Shown: positions 13,891-16,131 of the stretch, piece after piece | How the letters are laid out: every line of letters starts with the position of its first letter | How positions within the stretch are numbered: the stretch's first letter is position 1 | NCBI GenBank assembly: GCA_005881995.1 | Contig: VBHV01000644.1 | Location: forward strand, 2,551-18,681 | DNA from: Chloroflexota bacterium | GTDB taxonomy: Bacteria; Chloroflexota; Ktedonobacteria; Ktedonobacterales; Ktedonobacteraceae | DNA length: 16,131 nt | Direction of reading: 5' to 3' | Position numbers and translations under genes: made by a program | Notes under the pieces: generated by a model | What the model saw: the letters and a program-made list of their open reading frames with translations, nothing else | Database searches by the model: none | What the model was told of the DNA's origin: nothing

Positions 13891-15474
13891 ATGACCATCA
13901 TGATGAGTAGGAAAGCCCTGGAGGAGTACGGGCTTGTTAACCTGGGGAATATAAACTGGAATCTTTCACCCGCTGTCCTGGTTGAACACGCGCTGGCGCG
14001 TAAGGAGGGCGTATTAGCCTCCAATGGTGCGTTTGCCGCGACCACCGGATCGCACACGGGACGTTCCCCAAGAGATAAATTTATTGTGTCAAATGAGGAA
14101 TACGCGGCCAAGATCTGGTGGGGTGATAACAATCATCCAATGTCGCCGGATACCTTTGAAAATGTGCGCCGCAGCCTGGCAGCCTATTTGCAGGGGCGTG
14201 ATGTCTACGTGCTGGATGCCGCAGCCGGGGCAGACCCCGACTATCGCATGCCAATCCAGGTCATCACCGAACTGGCCTGGCACAACCTCTTCGCGCGCCA
14301 ACTCTTCCTGCGCGCGAACGAGAGCGATTTGAGTTCCGAGCGCCCAGGCTTTACTATTTTGTGCGTGCCGAATTTCCATACCGATCCGCGCACTCACGAG
14401 ACGCGCTCGGATATGGCGATCATCATCGACTTCGAGGAACGCCTCGTCTTGATCGCCGGGACACAGTACGCCGGCGAGATGAAGAAATCTATTTTCACAG
14501 TGCTCAACTTCATCCTGCCCGCGGAAGGCGTGCTGCCCATGCACTGTTCAGCCAATGTTGGCCCGAAAGGTGACGTGGCCCTCTTCTTTGGCCTGTCAGG
14601 CACCGGTAAAACCAGCCTGTCTGCCGACCCCACCCGCCGCCTGATTGGTGACGATGAACATGGGTGGGACGATAATGGCATCTTCAACTTCGAGGGCGGA
14701 TGTTATGCCAAGTGCATTAACCTCTCCCAGAAGTACGAGCCGCAGATCTGGAATGCTATACGTTTTGGCGCGGTCTATGAAAATGTTGTGCTGAACCCGC
14801 GTACCCGCGAGCCAAATTACGCCGATGACTCCCTGACGGAAAATACGCGCGCGGCCTACCCGGTTGACTTCATCGACAATGTGATCGAAGCGGGCAGGGC
14901 AGGCCAGCCGAAAGCGGTCGTTTTCCTGTCGGCAGACTCCTTTGGCGTCTTGCCGCCAATCTCGATGTTGACAACCGAACAGGCCATGTATTACTTCCTG
15001 TCCGGCTATACCAGCAAACTGGCCGGTACCGAGGCGGGTATCACTACTCCACAGGCCACCTTCAGTTCCTGTTTTGGCGCGGCCTTCCTACCCTTGCGCC
15101 CCGGTGAATACGCCAATCTACTGCGCGAGCGTATCGAGAAGTACCACGTGCGCTGCTACCTCATCAACACCGGCTGGACCGGCGGCCCGTTTGGTATCGG
15201 CGAGCGTATCAACATCAACTATACACGCGCGATGGTCAGGGCTGCTATCAGCGGCGCATTGGACGATGTGGAGACCGTGACCGATCCCGTCTTTGGCCTG
15301 CACATACCAACATCCTGTCCTGATGTGTCGGCCGAGCTGCTCATCCCTCGCAACACCTGGGCCGACAAGGAAGCCTACGATCAACAGGCGGCAAGCCTGG
15401 CCGAGCGCTTCAAGAAGAACTTCACGCAGTTTAACCTGCCCGGCGACGACGTGCGTAACGCCGGTCCCAAATAA
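13891..15474 (+). CDS. pckA: Phosphoenolpyruvate carboxykinase (ATP)
   Basis: This cytoplasmic enzyme converts oxaloacetate and ATP to PEP, CO2 and ADP, the entry step of gluconeogenesis from TCA intermediates. At 527 residues it has the usual length of the bacterial ATP type. Motifs, numbered from ATG 13891, are: the substrate-binding RSPRDKF (58-64); MHCSANVG (217-224); the kinase-1a P-loop GLSGTGKTS (234-242); the metal-binding kinase-2 region DDEHGW (254-259) followed by NFEGGCYAKC; ENTRAAYP (317-324); and the adenine-side NTGWTGGPFGIGERI (426-440). All catalytic residues that I can recognise are present. The ATP rather than GTP type is shown by the P-loop and the TGWTGG block. It is a single-gene unit, with its own promoter, and an intrinsic terminator follows 26 nt after the stop. 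It is divergent from nuoH. Confidence 0.97.
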   Translation: MTIMMSRKALEEYGLVNLGNINWNLSPAVLVEHALARKEGVLASNGAFAATTGSHTGRSPRDKFIVSNEEYAAKIWWGDNNHPMSPDTFENVRRSLAAYLQGRDVYVLDAAAGADPDYRMPIQVITELAWHNLFARQLFLRANESDLSSERPGFTILCVPNFHTDPRTHETRSDMAIIIDFEERLVLIAGTQYAGEMKKSIFTVLNFILPAEGVLPMHCSANVGPKGDVALFFGLSGTGKTSLSADPTRRLIGDDEHGWDDNGIFNFEGGCYAKCINLSQKYEPQIWNAIRFGAVYENVVLNPRTREPNYADDSLTENTRAAYPVDFIDNVIEAGRAGQPKAVVFLSADSFGVLPPISMLTTEQAMYYFLSGYTSKLAGTEAGITTPQATFSSCFGAAFLPLRPGEYANLLRERIEKYHVRCYLINTGWTGGPFGIGERININYTRAMVRAAISGALDDVETVTDPVFGLHIPTSCPDVSAELLIPRNTWADKEAYDQQAASLAERFKKNFTQFNLPGDDVRNAGPK

Positions 15475-15499
15475 GACTTATCGAAGATAACAGGAAAAG

Positions 15500-15541
15500 A
15501 CAGGATTTCCCAAAGCTGCGGCTTCAGGGAAATCCTGTTTT
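15500..15541 (+). terminator. Intrinsic terminator after pckA
   Basis: CAGGATTTCCC (15501-15511) pairs perfectly with GGGAAATCCTG (15527-15537), extended by A15500-T15538, and TTTT follows (15538-15541). The 15-nt loop has its own small AAGC/GCTT stem. The A-rich stretch upstream (AAAAGA) could let it work weakly in reverse. Confidence 0.88.
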
Positions 15542-15601
15542 ACGTCATTGTCGTCAAAAGCCGAAGCAGCTCCTCGATAAATGATAAAAATCACCATAAA
15601 T

Positions 15602-15631
15602 TTGACACTGCTTTCTGATCCATAATATACT
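15602..15631 (+). promoter_or_regulatory. Promoter of the partial right-edge gene
   Basis: A perfect TTGACA (15602-15607) is followed after 18 nt by TATACT (15626-15631). Transcription would start near 15638, about 100 nt before the ATG at 15737. Confidence 0.6.
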
Positions 15632-15736
15632 CAACTCATCATCTACATCATTTACTCTGGTTTACTTAAATGCCAGAGTGAGCCATAATTGTGTCCAAAT
15701 TCGAACATATCCCCTTGCTTGAAAGAGAGCGCAGCG

Positions 15737-16131
15737 ATGAATGTAACTACTGGCAAAGGGTTCTCGTTGATGAAGAACACCACCAGGAACTATCTGGTCA
15801 AGAGGTTCCGTCCTGTTGTTATCTTCATCCATCGACACCACCCTGCCAGGCTTCTTTACGCCTTTTTCGTCTTCATCGTGCTGGCTGTCATTGGCAGCAT
15901 CATAGAAGCTTTCTTTCAATTCGGAAAACTTCCTGGCTTGAGCGATTTTCAGAAGACCTATGTATTCCAGGTAGCCATCGACTTTCCCTATTTCTCTGTG
16001 CCTTTCATGCTGCTCAGTATTGTCCTGCTTCCATTAGGCTGGTATCTAGACCGCCGTGAGAAGCAGCAAAGGAGAGAGAAAGAGGGCCAGGATATGGGAA
16101 AGGCAATTGGTAAGGCTATCACTCCTATTAT
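15737..16131 (+). CDS. Membrane protein of unknown function, partial (runs off the right edge)
   Basis: 131 codons are visible without a stop. The protein begins MNVTTGKGFS, has a basic, cytoplasmic-looking N-terminus (KNTTRNYLVKRFRP), then two hydrophobic helices at about residues 41-62 (LLYAFFVFIVLAVIGSIIEA...) and 83-104 (YFSVPFMLLSIVLLPLGWYL). A highly charged stretch follows (DRREKQQRREKEGQD). Two N-terminal helices before a charged linker often anchor a larger cytoplasmic domain, such as a pentapeptide-repeat, NTPase or signalling domain, but that part is outside the window. I do not recognise the family. The start has a modest AGAGAG-type site. The competing ORF at 15691-16059 in another frame has Cys/His/Arg-rich, unlikely composition and is not a gene. 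Confidence 0.7.
   Translation, partial: MNVTTGKGFSLMKNTTRNYLVKRFRPVVIFIHRHHPARLLYAFFVFIVLAVIGSIIEAFFQFGKLPGLSDFQKTYVFQVAIDFPYFSVPFMLLSIVLLPLGWYLDRREKQQRREKEGQDMGKAIGKAITPI

Noticed and set aside
15691..16059. A 122-codon frame from a GTG near the right edge
   Set aside because: Its product is Cys/His/Arg/Ser-rich nonsense, while the overlapping frame from 15737 encodes clean membrane helices and stays open to the edge.
1..16131. CRISPR arrays, insertion sequences, tRNA or rRNA genes, defence or toxin-antitoxin systems
   Set aside because: No spaced direct repeats, transposase motifs, clover-leaf sequences or known defence domains were found on reading either strand.

Overview
This window comes from a bacterial chromosome and reads as mostly housekeeping and sensory genes. 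A soil-type Chloroflexota of the class Ktedonobacteria is my best guess. The reasons are the mixed GC content, the large soluble PAS/GAF histidine kinase, the haem and complex I genes, the ATP-type PEP carboxykinase and a lineage-style set of poorly characterised membrane and secreted proteins. This is inferred from protein style only, since there is no rRNA or other marker here. I see no rRNA, tRNA, insertion sequence, CRISPR array or phage gene.

Left part (1-5447, all on the minus strand). A haem operon, hemE then hemH, has hemH running off the left edge. A good sigma-70-type promoter sits in front of hemE, together with a nested palindrome. Upstream of it lies a two-component operon: a 907-residue PAS-GAF-PAS-PAS histidine kinase followed 10 nt later by an OmpR/KdpE-like response regulator.

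Middle (5714-11622, plus strand). An alpha/beta hydrolase comes first. Next is a seven-helix membrane protein that looks broken at its N-terminus, because a strong ribosome binding site leads into a short ORF in another frame. Two small overlapping genes follow, the first an FMN/F420 split-barrel (PPOX-type) protein. Then come a divergent MurD-type amino acid ligase, and a secreted or membrane-anchored protein of about 490 residues with a glycoside-hydrolase-like look but no family that I can name. Two GTATAC palindromes lie in front of that last gene.

Right part (11625-16131). On the minus strand are nuoH, standing alone without its usual nuo neighbours and split by a one-nucleotide frameshift, and then an APS-kinase-like P-loop protein that lacks the DGD motif. 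The divergent plus-strand gene is an intact ATP-dependent PEP carboxykinase (pckA) with a clear promoter and a strong intrinsic terminator. After it, a new promoter drives a partial membrane protein gene that runs off the right edge.

No obvious new multi-gene system is visible. The points most worth checking are the split orphan nuoH, the altered APS-kinase-like protein beside it, the unrecognised secreted enzyme with its palindromic upstream region, the altered MurD active-site loops, and the palindrome overlapping the hemE promoter.
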